A DNA stretch of 64,000 bases, from NCBI GenBank assembly GCA_030549495.1, contig JAUIRK010000649.1, positions 496,001 through 560,000 on the forward strand, read 5' to 3'. The notes under the pieces are model-generated. The model was not told where the DNA came from, did not search any database, and was given only the letters and a program-made list of their open reading frames with translations. A program made the translations under genes and the position numbers. The number at the start of each line of letters is the position of its first letter. Positions within the stretch are counted from its first letter, which is position 1. Of this stretch, positions 14,301 through 22,852 are shown in pieces. The DNA is from Nectonema munidae. Taxonomy: Eukaryota > Nematomorpha > Nectonematoida > Nectonematidae.

Positions 14301-17300
14301 TTGTACGCTGTAAAAACCGATAACCCTACTCCTTTGAGTTTCAGAATTGTAAAAGAATTTACAGATTTGATCACAAACAAATACTCTCACAAAGTTTACT
14401 TTGATCCTTTTTTTCCTTCTTATAAGCTCTTTGAAACACTGCCTTATGAAGGTATAAAGTGCTTAGGAATCATGCGTGACAATTGCACAAATAAATGCCC
14501 TCTCAAGTCTGTTAACCGATTTAAGGCCAAGCAAAGCAGACGATATCTAAAAAACGCAGACGAAGATGAAATTACTCATTTTCCAAAATAGGAACATTGG
14601 CCGTAAATGGGTTAAAGAAGCTAAAAAAGAAAAAAGAAGTAATTTTGATTACAGGTGCGATGGTAAAGTTAACATAGCGCGGTGGAATGATAACGCTCCT
14701 GTTACTATAGCTTCTAATTTTTGTAATCATGAACCTCTGACACAAATAAAAAGATATTGCAGAAAAAACAAAAATTATAGCAATATTGAGTGTTCAAACA
14801 TTATTAAAAAAAAGTACAACATTGGTATGGGTGGGGTAGATGTTTTGGATCGCTTATTATCCTCATATCGCCCTCAAATAAAAGGAAAAAAATGGCGGTG
14901 GCAATTAGCAATAAATGCTTCCAATTAGCAATTGTTGCAGCTTGGAAGCTCCATTCTCATATAAATGATACTTCAACACATTTAGAGTTCAGAAGGAAAA
15001 CCATTCTACATCTTTTGGAATTTAAACAAAAGAAAATTAGTAAACCTGGGCCTGTTACCTACTTGATGTCCAAATGGAGAAAGGCAAATGGACATATTAT
15101 TATTTCTTGCTCACAAGGAAGATACTTGAAAAAAGAAAACTTAGTACACAACCCGCCGATGTTCCAAAAATGGAACATTTTGAAAAAAGACCTGTTAAAC
15201 AAATAAGAATGCAGTAAAACATATTTTTAGTTTTAAATTACGGCGTAAAATTGGGTAAAACAAAATAAATGTCCAAAAATAAGCAGGATTGCAGAGTTTA
15301 AGGGTATAGGAGCATATAATGATTGGCGCATGCGCCAAGAGTGACGCAAAAGTATAATAAACCGAAATGGCGCATTGATGAATTATTTACTTTAAGAGTC
15401 GGATTCCTTATTGGTGTTATTTTTAGGGGTATTTAAGTTAAAACAACAATTAAAAAAAACTTTTTTTAATATTTTGTAAACACCCTTTTTAGTTTTTTTT
15501 TTTTTTTTTAAAAAAATTTTTTTTCTTAAAAAAAAGAAAAAAAAAATAACTTTTTCAAAAATATAAAAATTCATTGAAAAAGAAGGCAGGCGATTAATTT
15601 TGAAAGTAAATGCCTGAAAGGGTTAGAACAAGTAGTTAAAGAGTTTTTCAACTTTACAAAAATGTGAATCATCTGCATTTATCTTTTATTATTATTATTA
15701 TTTTTTTATTTTTATTTTAAGAAACTTTATTTAATCAATTCAAAATAAATATATATTCAAAAATATCATTGAACCACCTTAATAAAAGGAATATTTGAAT
15801 TCAAAAAGTCCCGAAATATAATCTTTGTTATTTTGAATTGATTAAATAGAGTTTCTTAAAAAAAAAAAGGTAATGTTAAGTTAAATGCTCTTACAAATCT
15901 TCTGCTTTACATTAGATATCGTAGGTTTAATTTGGTCGCTAAGCGGTTAAGTATATAAAATGTCATTGAAAAAAACAGAACAAATTAGTCTTAAAAATCC
16001 TGGCCTTTAAAAAGGTAACTAAAAGATTAAGCTAACAAAATGATTTAAATGTATGGAAATTAGAAAAACATGAAGAGAACGAACAATTATTCTTATCTTA
16101 CGTAACTACGACATGGTTTATAATCAGGGCTTCTGAGCTGGGGCCGCACAATTTTTTCTACTAGGAGTCGGAGTCACAAATAACAAAATGCGGCTCCTCA
16201 TATCTGGCTCCAAGCCATTTCATGATGTATCTAAAGTCTCACAGTTTGGCTTTAAAATTTTTAAAATCCTATCTACGCGCTAATATGAAAGAAGATATTG
16301 TTGAAGCAATGCTAATTAAAATATTTTTAAGATCAAACTTATATAAACAAATTTTAAAAACATTTTATCCATCAAAAAAATTTACATACATGAATTAAAA
16401 AAATTTATAATTTAAAACTATGATAAAACTGATATACTTACACCAGGGTGGTGAAAGAGAGCGGTGCTGGAGCCATGGAAAAAAAATTAGCTCCGAAGCC
16501 GGAGCCAAACAATTTTAAGGCGGCTTCGAAGCCCTGTTTATAATAGAGTATCATATGGATAAGAGTGATCAACCCAAAATGGGGTCGACAAGAGATTTTA
16601 CAGACGCAAAGACATAAAAATAATTGGTTTATTTATTTAGAAGCTAACATCTAAGTGTTAAGCAATCAGCCAATCAAAGTGAGAGATTATCTGGGTAAAT
16701 GGAAGCCAACAAATGCTGTGTGTGATAGAAGTAAATATGTATTTTCAACAAGATCTGCATACTTTTACTTAAAACAAAAATTGGTCTTTGAAAACGAGAA
16801 TTTTAAGTCTAATGGCCTACTCTCTTTTTCAATTAAATTTTATGTATTAAAAACACTTTTCATTTCTTGGGACACTAGTATCACACTGGTCGGCAAAGCG
16901 TTAAGCTATAACATTGGTTCCCAAACTGTGGGCCATGGCAACCTGGGAGCAATAATCTGAGACAATGCATAAAACAAGGAGTTTAGCGTGTAGATGAAGT
17001 TTGAAACTGAATCTCTCCCAGTTTTTTGGTCATCATTTATGTGTTAGCTTTTCGCCAACTTCAACCATTTTCATCAACTTATTCCTAATATCGCAAAAGA
17101 CTTGAAGTGAAGCATGCCAAACGTTGTGCTTTAAGTGAAACAAAACCAAGAATCAAAAAGCTTGTCGATAATCTGCAACATCACCCTTCACACTGAGTAG
17201 AATTGTCTCCCAACTAGAGCACTTAATTGTTACAATGTCATCAAATTTGTAAGATTCAAAGATTAAATCACACAGCGTAAGATTAATAAACTTTTTCCAT

Positions 17301-20300
17301 CCAGTGGATTTTCTGTTTCCTTCTTTTTTTGCTTATTCTTGAAACACTTTTTAATGCTCCTTCCGCTATGCTTGTTGTGGGGGCCATAGAGAAGGAGCAT
17401 GTATGAAAAGTAGGTAACGATATAATAATGAACATTGAATCAATTAGCTTTTCTCATTCGTGAAATTGTAAGAAAAGCCCTTTAACAAATAAAAATGGTC
17501 TGAATTAAAATTTTTATTGAAAAAAAAGCAGGAGATAACCCTTTAAAATCCGGATCTGAAAGGAAAATCATTCTCTATTGTTTTCAAATGATAGCAGACA
17601 AAAATCATGAAGTTAAAATGGTTTGGAGGCAGAAATGGAGAGTCGCATCCGACTCAGACCCCAGATGAAGCCATTAATGACCAATGCGTTAATAATTCCG
17701 ATCAAAATCTCCGACCCCATCGACTGCTGACTTTGACTCCCCGCACCCAGGTTGGGAAGGAAGAATAAGCAATGCTAGTTAGTGTAAGTGGTTGTGTTCG
17801 AAACGCGAAAAAACTCTTACAAAATAAAAAACGCGCGCAAAAGCAAAACCACGCCGAAAAGATTCAATGCATAAATTGCTCTGTAGAGGAAGGAGAATAT
17901 ATATGTGTGTGTGTGTGTGTGTAAATATTGAAACCAGACACACGTATATACGAAAGCAAAACAAAGCATACACAAATCAATGAATGTAAAAATTCTATAA
18001 TAAAAATAATGATGATGATGATATTAATAGTATTAGATAGAGTGCACTGACTTCAAATTTTTATAGTCTGGATATTCAAATTTGACTGAGAATTGTAAAA
18101 TGTAAAATGACTCCTTCAATATTTGCCTCAAAACTTCACATACATACATGGCATACGCCATATAAGACGTTCTCATAAATGCAAGGGCCGGGGGTGCAAA
18201 CAGGAATTTTTAAAGGGGGGGGGGGGTCACAATAAATAAATTCGGTAAGGTGGACATTGTAAAATTGGAAGTGAAGAAAGATAATGAAAAAAACTAATAA
18301 GCTCTTGGAGGGCGAAGTGTGAGGAGAGTGAGGATTGTAATACTCGGATTCTTCGATTTATAATGAAAAATAATTTGTGTATTTTAACCCATTTAAGGCC
18401 AAGCAAAGCAGACGATATCTAAAAAACGCAGACGATTTATATTCAAAGTCATTGAAAAAAGCAGACGAAGATGAAATTACTTATGTTCCAAAATAGGAAC
18501 ATTGGCCGTAAATAGGTTAAATTGTGGAAAAAAATTTTTTAATTTTTAAGAGCATTTGGATTGATCTTTTGGTGCGAGTCAGATGTAAGAGTTCGCTTTA
18601 AGTATTCAGCAAACATGAGTGAGACAAGTGTCCGTCCGAAGAAATGAAAATGTTTTGCTTTAAATATAGAAACAGAGAATAACTCTTCAAAATTTTGGTA
18701 GTCTTCGAAAATTGACTTCTCACTTTTCAAGAATTATGTTCTAAAACAGGGGTTATCAACATTTGTTCAGTCATTGGACCCCTTTAAGAAGTTGATGAAA
18801 GCTATGGATCCCCTATACAAGGAAATTTTCGTATAAAAAATCATAAAAACAACTTCCTATGCAACTAATATTTGTACTTCATTTTATTGACATGAATTAT
18901 TACATCTCAAATGACGTCAAATACTAAGCAAATTTTGCGCGTACATTCAAGGAGAAAAGAAAAAGCTATCGATTGCTATTTATTCAAACTAAAAAAGTTA
19001 GCTTTGTGTTTGAGGTACTATTTCCAAACGTACTAATTGTAGACTATTTTCACAAAAATAAAAAACTGTTTACGGCCCCCCTGAGAGGCAGCCATGGACC
19101 ACTGAACAACTGTTCTAAAGCTATATATATATATAATTCGAAGTGAAAAGAAAATAATTTTGAAAAAAGTTCAAGTTTAACTCTTGGAGTATCAGTGTAA
19201 CGACACCAGTTAAAAATCGCCTGCATATAAATTCGATTGAAAAAATACAGACAATTAATCCTCAAATTTCTGGTCTTCAAAAGGTTTTAATCCTTTGAGA
19301 AATTAGTTTTCAAAAATTAATCTTCTGCCCTTCTTTTTGAATGAATTATCATATAAGCAAAGCAGATGAGTCAGTGCTGGCTGACACATTCTGCCGATGT
19401 GGGCTTCTGAACAAAAGTTCCAGTGGCGCATAAGGGCAAAAGTTTCAGCTACGCGCGACATTACATACTGCATAAACTGCTTTCTCCAGTGTCTGCAAAA
19501 CCGTCAAAATTCATTTCCATCAGATGAGATGGTCATCCTTCATTTCTAACAATGAAAGTGTCATTTCTATGCATATTTTTTTCATATTTGCCGCTCATAG
19601 CAATATGCTTCCTCTCCTCCTCCCATATGTGAGGACTCTGATTCTGAATCAAAGTATGATTTTGCAATATGGTAAGGTTGCCAAATGTTCCCATTTTGAC
19701 GTCGCTTATCAACGGAATTCCAGAGGATTTATAAGAATCCCGGTTTTTTCTTCATAAAAAAGGAGGTTTAGAAAGTTTAAGCTACAAATGTGATTGTTTA
19801 CTACGTTTTTAGCATAAAAAAATCTTGTTCTTGACTTCTTCAATACCATTTTTGTCTCGGTTTTCTGGCAACCCTTACTCTATGGGGGCGATGAAAGTGA
19901 GGGGATTCAAGAATATTTAACAGCCCAAAAGGGGGTCACTATTAAAAAAACTTTTGATTACAGGAAGAAAACTTATGTGCCATAAATACAAAACTTATTT
20001 TAAACCGCGTCGTTTGTTAAAAAGTGTCAAAAAAAATTTTTTTACTATAAATGATTTTCTTTTTAGTTACTGGAAAGTAAGAATTGTACATACTTTTTGA
20101 ATGCTATGATGATAAAAATATGCACATATGTTAGATTATAACACTAAATTATTTTCCTAAGTGTTATCTCGTCAAACCGGCGCATTTTTCTTGCCAAAAC
20201 TGAAAGCTTTAAACGCGCATTTATTCTTTTGATTTTCTTAAAACATGGGTCACGAGCAAACGTTGGTTTCGAAGACTTTCAGGGGTAAATTAAATCCAAA

Positions 20301-22852
20301 TTTGCTTATTTTTTGCCTTGACCGTTCATAAAGGTGATTTTTTTATACCAGTTATCCAGAGAGTTATCACTATATAGCTGATGCTAAATTGTCTTTAGAA
20401 ATGTTCAAAAAATAAAGTTGCATATTCTGTCTAAATAAATATAGCCATCTTAATTGTTTTAGAAAAAAAAAATTTAGTAGGAAGGAAATAGTATTTTTCC
20501 TTATTTTGTAAAAAAAATCAATATTTTTCCTTATTTTGTAGGAAAAAAATCTGTATTTTTTAAAACTTTGTAGGAAAAAAATCTGTATCTTTACTTATTT
20601 TCTTCTACTTTAGGAAAATGACTGATTTTTTCCTCGACTACGCAAACTTGGAAATTATCTGCCTCAGAAGACTTTAAAACTCTAGGAAGGCAAATATTTT
20701 TCGTATTAACAAAGACAAAATAAAACGATTTTAAGTCTAATATAAAATAGAGACGAATCCTATTTTACTTAAAATTTTTTATGTAAGAACAAACAAAAAT
20801 TTCAAAAATGTTTTTTGTAATTTTTAATACTATTTTGAATAAAAGAAAAAAATTAATCTTAATCAGCTCTTAAATTTTTCTAATCATATTGTATGAATAT
20901 ATTTGCTACATTTTATTTTTTAGGAGGGGGGGGGATTTTCTTTCTGGGCAAGCTTCTGAATTTGGTTATCTTCAAAAAAATGGCCTTTGTGTTGTCTTCA
21001 GTCTAGTCGTATTTTCAGGATTCTGCACAATTTTTCTTATAATTTATTTTTATATGATCGTATAAATTATTTAAAAGGTTTATACGAAAACAAGTTGACC
21101 TTTGAGTTTTTAAAATTTTTAAATAAAAATTAAAAAATTGTTTATTTTTTAGCTTAATACAAAGCATACATTAATTTACATAGTTTTACTCAAGTTGGCT
21201 TTGGAAAAAATGAGGGGAGAAAATGTACTTTTCATTGAAATTTACTGCGAAACAACTAAACTGGAATGGCTATCAAAAGAACAATCAAGCGAGAAGAATG
21301 ATAAACGGCCACAAATGGAAAACAATTTTAGCTAGAAGCGAAATGAAAAGGAAAAAAATATACAGTGAAATTAAGAATAGCGGGGACTCTGCCAATATCC
21401 ATTATGAAAATATTTGTAAATTTGGATGCTGTAGTGGTCTACCCTCTCATTTATTTGTTTTACAAACACAAATGACAACTTAACACATTTAAGACCAAGC
21501 AAAGCAGACAATATCTAAAAAAACGCAGACGATTTATATTCAAAGTCATTGAAAAAAGCAGACGAAGATGAAATTACTTATGTTCCAAAATAGGAACATT
21601 GGTCGTAAATGGGTTAATGTAAAGAAAACATTACAGAAATTTATATTTATGTCAGTAAACTAATGAGACCATCTCGCAATTTAAGACCATAAAAATAAAG
21701 TCCCAAACCGAAATAGTGAAAATATGCTAGGAAAACAGGCCAAAATAACATTTTTGAAACGAAATATTTAATTACCTTTGGATACATTTGTATTGTGTCT
21801 CAAGTGCTTCGTCCTTTTATCAGTGGCGGATTCAGAAGAGGGTATCTACCGTAATCTTCCAATGCCAATTTTTCAACATATCCGTGTATAGTTCAATCAG
21901 AATTAGTTTCATTTTGTGAAATAAAAGTTGTATTTCAGATCCTTAAGGAGTAAATGTTCCTTGTGTACTACCCAGGACATTCATTCCCAATGCTTTTGCG
22001 TTTACAAAATTCAAGAAAAAAAATATATTCTATATCCGTCCTGCTTCTTACACACTAAAAAATACAACTTGGGATCATTTTGACTTAAATCATACAGCCT
22101 TTAGCTGATTGCTTTAAAAATCGTGTGGACGTTTTGACCAGAAAACGTGGACGATACATAACGTAAAGTTACAAAAATGAAAAATGTAAAAAAACATAAT
22201 CTAAAAAGATTTTAAAAATTAGAAGCATATTTTGGAACAATTATGATTTATTATTGTTTACACTTTTATATTAACCACATTAAAAAATCAATGATACATT
22301 ATTAAAGGAAAAGCAATCAGCTCACAATAGAAATTTGTCTAGACTGGATTATATTGAAAACAATTGTAAAGATCAAAAGGTAAAGGTACCCCGGGGTGTT
22401 TTCATCGAGAAGGCACAATTGCACCGCTTGTATCAAACTATGTGGAAAACAGGTTTGATGCGGAATCGAACCCAAGATCTTGAGTTATCGAATCCAGCAT
22501 CTAACCAACCCTACTCATGCCCAACTACAAGAAGAAATATTATCTCTACAAAAATAAGTATTGAAGCTCAAAATTTTAAGAGAATATAATTAAAAAAATA
22601 TTTACCTTGTCTACCAACGATTTCAGCAACATGTTCAGAACTAGGAACAGGAACACATTCGGTCATATTAAAACTTTTTTTATTCTTTTCATCATTGAAA
22701 TAAAACGCTTCACTCTCACCATTGGACATAAAATTTTGAGATGAGTCATTCAATCCAAGTAATGACAATTGCACAGCTAATTGATAACTCTTTTGCTCTT
22801 CAATAGCATTTTGAGTGGACTGGTCAAATTCGTTAAGAACACCAGAAGGCAT
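1978..22852 (-). CDS. mex3: MEX3-type RNA-binding protein, two KH domains plus C-terminal RING; four coding exons
   Basis: Coding exons on the minus strand are 22606-22852, 4980-6823, 3982-4298 and 1978-2377. Together they total 2808 nt, or 935 residues plus stop, with matching phases at every junction. KH1 (about 66-130) has its GRQG loop at 80-83, and KH2 (about 250-312) has GPKG at 264-267. A C3HC4 RING has C863, C866, C878, H880, C884, C887, C920 and C923, and the C-terminus TQTIKICS closely resembles vertebrate MEX3 ends. Family members bind mRNA through the KH domains, repress or destabilise targets, and use the RING as a ubiquitin ligase; most act in the cytoplasm. The linkers between domains are rich in Asn, Ser and His. 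The start ATG is directly preceded by an in-frame TAA. The exon structure is inferred from splice consensus, phase and family similarity, without transcript data. Confidence 0.93.
2034..2111 (-). other. Candidate 78-nt in-frame mini-intron inside the RING coding exon
   Basis: On the minus strand this segment starts GTGACA and ends TTTAG. It has a pyrimidine-rich middle and a branch-point-like GTGCTAACG about 20 nt before the AG. It is exactly 26 codons long with no stop, so splicing or retention would both keep frame. Spliced, the RING would read ANKI-T-K-CPKC; retained, it has a 28-residue His/Ser loop. The donor is weak, so retention may be the rule. Confidence 0.35.
2378..3981 (-). other. 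mex3 intron 3 (1604 bp)
   Basis: The donor is AAA|GTGATT at 3981/3980 and the acceptor is TTTCAG ending at 2378. Splicing is phase 2 and joins residue 803. The donor is weaker than those of introns 1 and 2. Reading through it adds one Lys and then a stop. I recognise no repeat or other exon inside; the content is AT-rich with many homopolymer runs. Confidence 0.75.
3982..4298 (-). CDS. mex3: mex3 coding exon 3: low-complexity linker
   Basis: The acceptor is a good pyrimidine tract ending TTGCATTCTCAG, and the first codons read [12 protein letters not shown]. The exon supplies residues 698-802, a hydrophilic Ser/Asn-rich linker between the KH and RING parts with no recognised domain. It joins exon 2 in phase 0 and exon 4 in phase 2. 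Its open frame, splice sites and composition match the flanking exons, which is the main support for including it. Confidence 0.8.
4299..4979 (-). other. mex3 intron 2 (681 bp)
   Basis: The donor CAG|GTACGT at 4979/4978 is near-consensus. If the intron is retained, translation continues for 31 residues and stops at 4884. Part of that tail comes from DNA (about 4920-4949) that resembles the end of a small repeat also seen at 7387 and 24217. An open frame at 4398-4673 inside the intron ends near a donor-like TTAG|GTAGGA but has no good acceptor. Confidence 0.75.
4980..6823 (-). CDS. mex3: mex3 coding exon 2: rest of KH1, KH2 and long Asn/Ser-rich region
   Basis: The acceptor TTTAG lies just before 6823. 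The first two bases complete the split Gly codon of the KH1 GXXG loop, followed by [17 protein letters not shown], which is nearly invariant in MEX3 proteins. KH2 begins [19 protein letters not shown]. After residue ~315 the protein becomes a ~380-residue low-complexity tract rich in Asn, Ser and His. The exon ends in phase 0 at CAG|GTACGT. Open frames overlapping it in other frames (for example 5118-5471 plus and 5768-6283 minus) are shadows. Confidence 0.95.
6976..7113. mobile_element. piggyBac-like TTAA MITE, CCCATTTA subfamily (138 bp)
   Basis: The element is bounded by ATAA (a mutated TTAA) and TTAA, with inverted ends CCCATTTAAGACC and GGTCGTAAATGGG. Inside are GCAGRCGA motifs at three spots and a palindrome TGTTCCAAAATAGGAACA near the right end. 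It is nearly identical to the copies at 18384 and 21480. TTAA targets are the hallmark of piggyBac transposition. It has no coding capacity. Confidence 0.85.
7387..7524. mobile_element. Decayed short TIR element, GGGGTCATTC type
   Basis: The left end GGAATCGTTCATAAATAACG and a degenerate inverted right end resemble the cleaner 149-bp copy at 24217-24365. I see no clear target duplication. The superfamily is not assigned. Confidence 0.45.
7543..7756. mobile_element. hAT-type MITE (214 bp)
   Basis: Ends are CAGGGGTTCCCAACCT and the imperfect inverse AAGGTTGGAAAACTCTG. It is flanked by 8-bp target copies TCCTAAAA and TCCTAGAA. An 8-bp duplication with CAGGGG-type ends is diagnostic of hAT. No transposase remains. 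Confidence 0.85.
8001..8501. mobile_element. piggyBac-like TTAA MITE split by a hAT insertion
   Basis: This runs from TTAACCCTTTAAGGAC at 8001 to CTCAAAAGGTTAA ending at 8501. The hAT MITE at 8015-8408, with its target duplication, interrupts it. Without that insert about 99 bp remain. The interior has ATTAATCGTCTGC, the inverse of the GCAGACGA motif, shared with the neighbouring copies. Confidence 0.65.
8015..8408. mobile_element. hAT-type MITE (394 bp) nested in a TTAA MITE
   Basis: Ends are CAGGGTCAGGGAACCTTTTT and the inverse TAGGTTCCCGACCCCTG, with an inner GGCTCGCGAGCC palindrome. Target copies are CTTTAAGA and CTTTAAGG. Small open frames here (8252-8452 plus and 8190-8549 minus) are chance. 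Confidence 0.87.
8529..8667. mobile_element. TTAA MITE, CCAGTGTGA subfamily
   Basis: The left part has CACCAGTGTGACACC and TCTCAAGAAATG. The interior has ATCGTCTGCC and CAGACGATTAGTC. The right end ACTCTGGTCCTTAAAAGG runs into TTAA at 8664-8667, which it shares with the next element. The left end is eroded. Related copies lie at 16840 and 19177. Confidence 0.65.
8664..8796. mobile_element. TTAA MITE, CCGCTTAACGA subfamily (133 bp)
   Basis: The element is bounded by TTAA on both sides. Ends are CCGCTTAACGAAC and a diverged TTTGGTTGTTG. The interior contains ACTTTACAAAAATGTGAATC and two inverted GCAGACGA-type motifs. A cleaner right end (GGTCGCTAAGCGGTTAA) is in the copy at 15636-15950. Confidence 0.7.
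9019..9145. mobile_element. TTAA MITE, CTTTCGTGAC subfamily, left end eroded
   Basis: It closely matches the copy at 10951-11085. The interior has AAAAAGCAGAAGATTCA, the palindrome TATCATATATAATA and right end TCACGAAAGGGTTAT. The left boundary is uncertain because the terminal repeat there has decayed. Confidence 0.65.
9145..9249. mobile_element. TTAA MITE, GTTATCGAC subfamily (105 bp)
   Basis: It begins TTAACTGGTTATCGACC and ends GTCGATAACGGGTTAA, an inverted repeat of about 17 bp. The core GAATCGTCTGCTTTACATT is shared with the 8664 and 15636 elements although the ends differ. It abuts the preceding MITE directly. Confidence 0.8.
9250..9480. other. Unclassified intron segment
   Basis: It contains AACTCTGGAAATTAAGTTCG near 9409-9428, which recurs in a close form near 25751. 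Both may be pieces of one old repeat. I see no boundaries and no coding potential. Confidence 0.3.
9482..9526 (+). repeat. 45-bp exact direct repeat, copy 1
   Basis: It is identical over all 45 bases to 10851-10895, beginning ACATATATAAACAAATATAT and ending CCAAAAGTTTGAA. The bases outside the 45 do not match, so this is a discrete dispersed unit. Confidence 0.75.
10427..10721. mobile_element. hAT-type MITE (about 295 bp)
   Basis: Inverted ends are AAGGGGTCGGCAAACTTT and AACACTTTGCCGACCTCTC, matching the common hAT end CAGGGGTCGGCAAAC. I cannot see a target duplication, so the exact limits are approximate. Confidence 0.65.
10851..10895 (+). repeat. 45-bp exact direct repeat, copy 2
   Basis: It matches 9482-9526 at every base; see that entry. 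Confidence 0.75.
10951..11085. mobile_element. TTAA MITE, CTTTCGTGAC subfamily
   Basis: It starts TTAACTCTTTCGTGACCAG and ends CTCGTCACGAAAGGGT; the right TTAA is lost. Inside are CAGACGA-type motifs at three places and the palindrome GTATCATATATGATAC. The layout equals that of the CCCATTTA subfamily with different end and palindrome sequences. Confidence 0.8.
11204..11446. mobile_element. hAT-type MITE (243 bp)
   Basis: It begins CAGGGTTACTCAACTATT and ends AATTGAGTACCTCTG. It is flanked by a perfect 8-bp target duplication, ATATAGGC. Confidence 0.9.
11850..11872 (+). repeat. AAT microsatellite
   Basis: A run of about seven to eight ATA/AAT triplets in intron 1. Confidence 0.8.
12698..12960. 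mobile_element. hAT-type MITE with 24-base G tract (263 bp)
   Basis: Ends are CAGTGGCGGATCCAGAAAT and the inverse TTTGGATCCGCCACTG, with a perfect 8-bp target duplication ATGTGGTG. An uninterrupted run of 24 G lies at 12724-12747, just inside the left end. Relatives at 29686, 32920 and 21821 share the end sequence. Confidence 0.93.
13481..15207 (+). pseudogene. Decayed piggyBac transposase (DDE_Tnp_1_7 family)
   Basis: A transposase of the piggyBac family, which cuts and pastes at TTAA. Recognisable parts in order: an acidic N-terminus starting [15 protein letters not shown] (from 13481); a segment with [35 protein letters not shown] (about 14015); the first catalytic Asp in [18 protein letters not shown] (about 14171); the second in [12 protein letters not shown] (about 14398); and the third in [16 protein letters not shown] (about 14830). 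The C-terminus reaches 15206. The frame is broken near 13740 and 13770-13990 by frameshifts and stops, a 104-bp TTAA MITE interrupts it at 14512-14615, and there is a frame change near 14925. I could not identify this copy's own terminal repeats. It lies on the strand opposite mex3, in intron 1, and cannot be active. Confidence 0.93.
14512..14615. mobile_element. TTAA MITE inserted in the piggyBac transposase (104 bp)
   Basis: It is bounded by TTAA at 14512-14515 and 14612-14615. It belongs to the CCCATTTA subfamily but lacks about 33 bp between two GCAGACGA motifs, as expected from a deletion between short direct repeats. It sits between codons for CPLKSV and [14 protein letters not shown] of the transposase, so it landed after that copy arrived. 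Confidence 0.9.
15208..15635. other. Flank of the piggyBac copy
   Basis: It contains a palindrome GGCGCATGCGCC at 15325-15336, long A/T homopolymers at about 15450-15550, and an eroded TTAA-MITE fragment at about 15560-15625 with GGCAGGCGATTAATTTTG. I see no gene. Confidence 0.4.
15636..15950. mobile_element. TTAA MITE, CGCTTAGCGA subfamily, with a second element inside
   Basis: The element runs from TTAA at 15636 to GGTCGCTAAGCGGTTAA ending at 15950. The core ACTTTACAAAAATGTGAATC matches 8664-8796. A different inverted-repeat element (15715-15861) and AT-rich sequence separate its two halves. Confidence 0.7.
15715..15861. mobile_element. 147-bp long-TIR MITE, superfamily unassigned
   Basis: Arms of 34 bp, with one mismatch, read TTTTAAGAAACTYTATTTAA and on; the right arm is at 15828-15861. 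The arms make up nearly half the element. Poly-T and poly-A at its edges hide any target duplication. Confidence 0.75.
16125..16536. mobile_element. hAT-type MITE (412 bp)
   Basis: Ends are CAGGGCTTCTGAGC and the inverse GGCTTCGAAGCCCTG, with a perfect 8-bp target duplication TTTATAAT. Subterminal GGAGTCGGAGTC and AAGCCGGAGCC repeats lie near both ends, as expected for transposase-binding sites. Confidence 0.92.
16840..16904. mobile_element. TTAA MITE end, CCAGTGTGA subfamily
   Basis: The sequence TTTCATTTCTTGGGACAC, then ACTAGTATCACACTGGTCGG, then AAAGCGTTAA is the inverse of the left end at 8529. The hairpin arms AGTGT/ACACT are intact. Only one end is recognisable. A hAT-like end (GGTTCCCAAACTGTGGGCC) starts at about 16915. 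Confidence 0.55.
18384..18520. mobile_element. TTAA MITE, CCCATTTA subfamily (137 bp)
   Basis: It is bounded by TTAA on both sides, with ends CCCATTTAAGGCC and GGCCGTAAATAGG. It contains three GCAGACGA motifs and the palindrome TGTTCCAAAATAGGAACA. This is the clearest copy for defining the family. Confidence 0.9.
18747..19112. mobile_element. hAT-type element (366 bp)
   Basis: The left end is CAGGGGTTATCAACATTTG and the right end CACTGAACAACTG. Target copies are TTCTAAAA and TTCTAAAG. The right end looks shortened relative to the left. An open frame at 19050-19280 across its edge is chance. Confidence 0.8.
19177..19290. mobile_element. TTAA MITE, CCAGTGTGA subfamily (114 bp)
   Basis: TTAA bounds both sides. 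It begins TTAACTCTTGGAGTATCAGT and ends TCTGGTCTTCAAAAGG. The interior ATCGCCTGC and ACAGACAATTAATCC are diverged forms of the shared motif. Confidence 0.7.
20491..20618 (+). repeat. Tandem repeat, about four units of ~32 bp
   Basis: The unit is roughly TATTTTTCCTTATTTTGTAG followed by GAAAAAAATCTG. Units start near 20492, 20522, 20554 and 20586, and the last is the most diverged. Confidence 0.7.
21480..21617. mobile_element. TTAA MITE, CCCATTTA subfamily (138 bp)
   Basis: It is bounded by TTAA on both sides; the left end is ACACATTTAAGACC and the right end GGTCGTAAATGGG. It is nearly identical in the middle to 6976-7113, including the palindrome. A separate hAT-like end, CAGTGGCGGATTCAG, lies at 21821. 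Confidence 0.87.
22377..22525 (-). mobile_element. tRNA-derived SINE, copy 1
   Basis: On the minus strand it has an A-box-like TGGTTAGATGCTGG (22493-22506) and a perfect B box GGTTCGATTCC (22462-22472). A ~75-nt body follows and ends in TACCTTTACCTT. The pol III promoter spacing and tail are typical of tRNA SINEs. It lies 80 bp from the mex3 exon 1 donor, in the same orientation as the gene. Confidence 0.85.
22606..22852 (-). CDS. mex3: mex3 coding exon 1: start codon to KH1 loop
   Basis: It encodes residues 1-82, from MPSGVLNEF to [11 protein letters not shown], and ends one base into the Gly codon at CAAG|GTAAAT. The stretch [19 protein letters not shown] is essentially the vertebrate MEX3 sequence. 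The preceding [13 protein letters not shown] resembles the conserved N-terminal helix of the family. An in-frame TAA directly abuts the ATG, which fixes the start unless another 5' exon splices into this one. Confidence 0.94.

Larger units (their letters stand above)
6824..22605 (-). other. mex3 intron 1 (15,782 bp), filled with transposable elements
   Basis: The donor is CAAG|GTAAAT at 22605 and the acceptor TTTAG at 6824. Splicing is phase 1 and completes the Gly of the KH1 loop. At least a third of the intron is recognisable mobile DNA, listed separately. Stretches where I see nothing classifiable include 7114-7386, 7765-8000, 9527-10426, 11447-12689, 12969-13430, 16905-18383 and 19291-21479; they are AT-rich with homopolymer runs, a GT microsatellite near 17899-17922 and short G-runs near 18217 and 20926. 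Confidence 0.9.
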
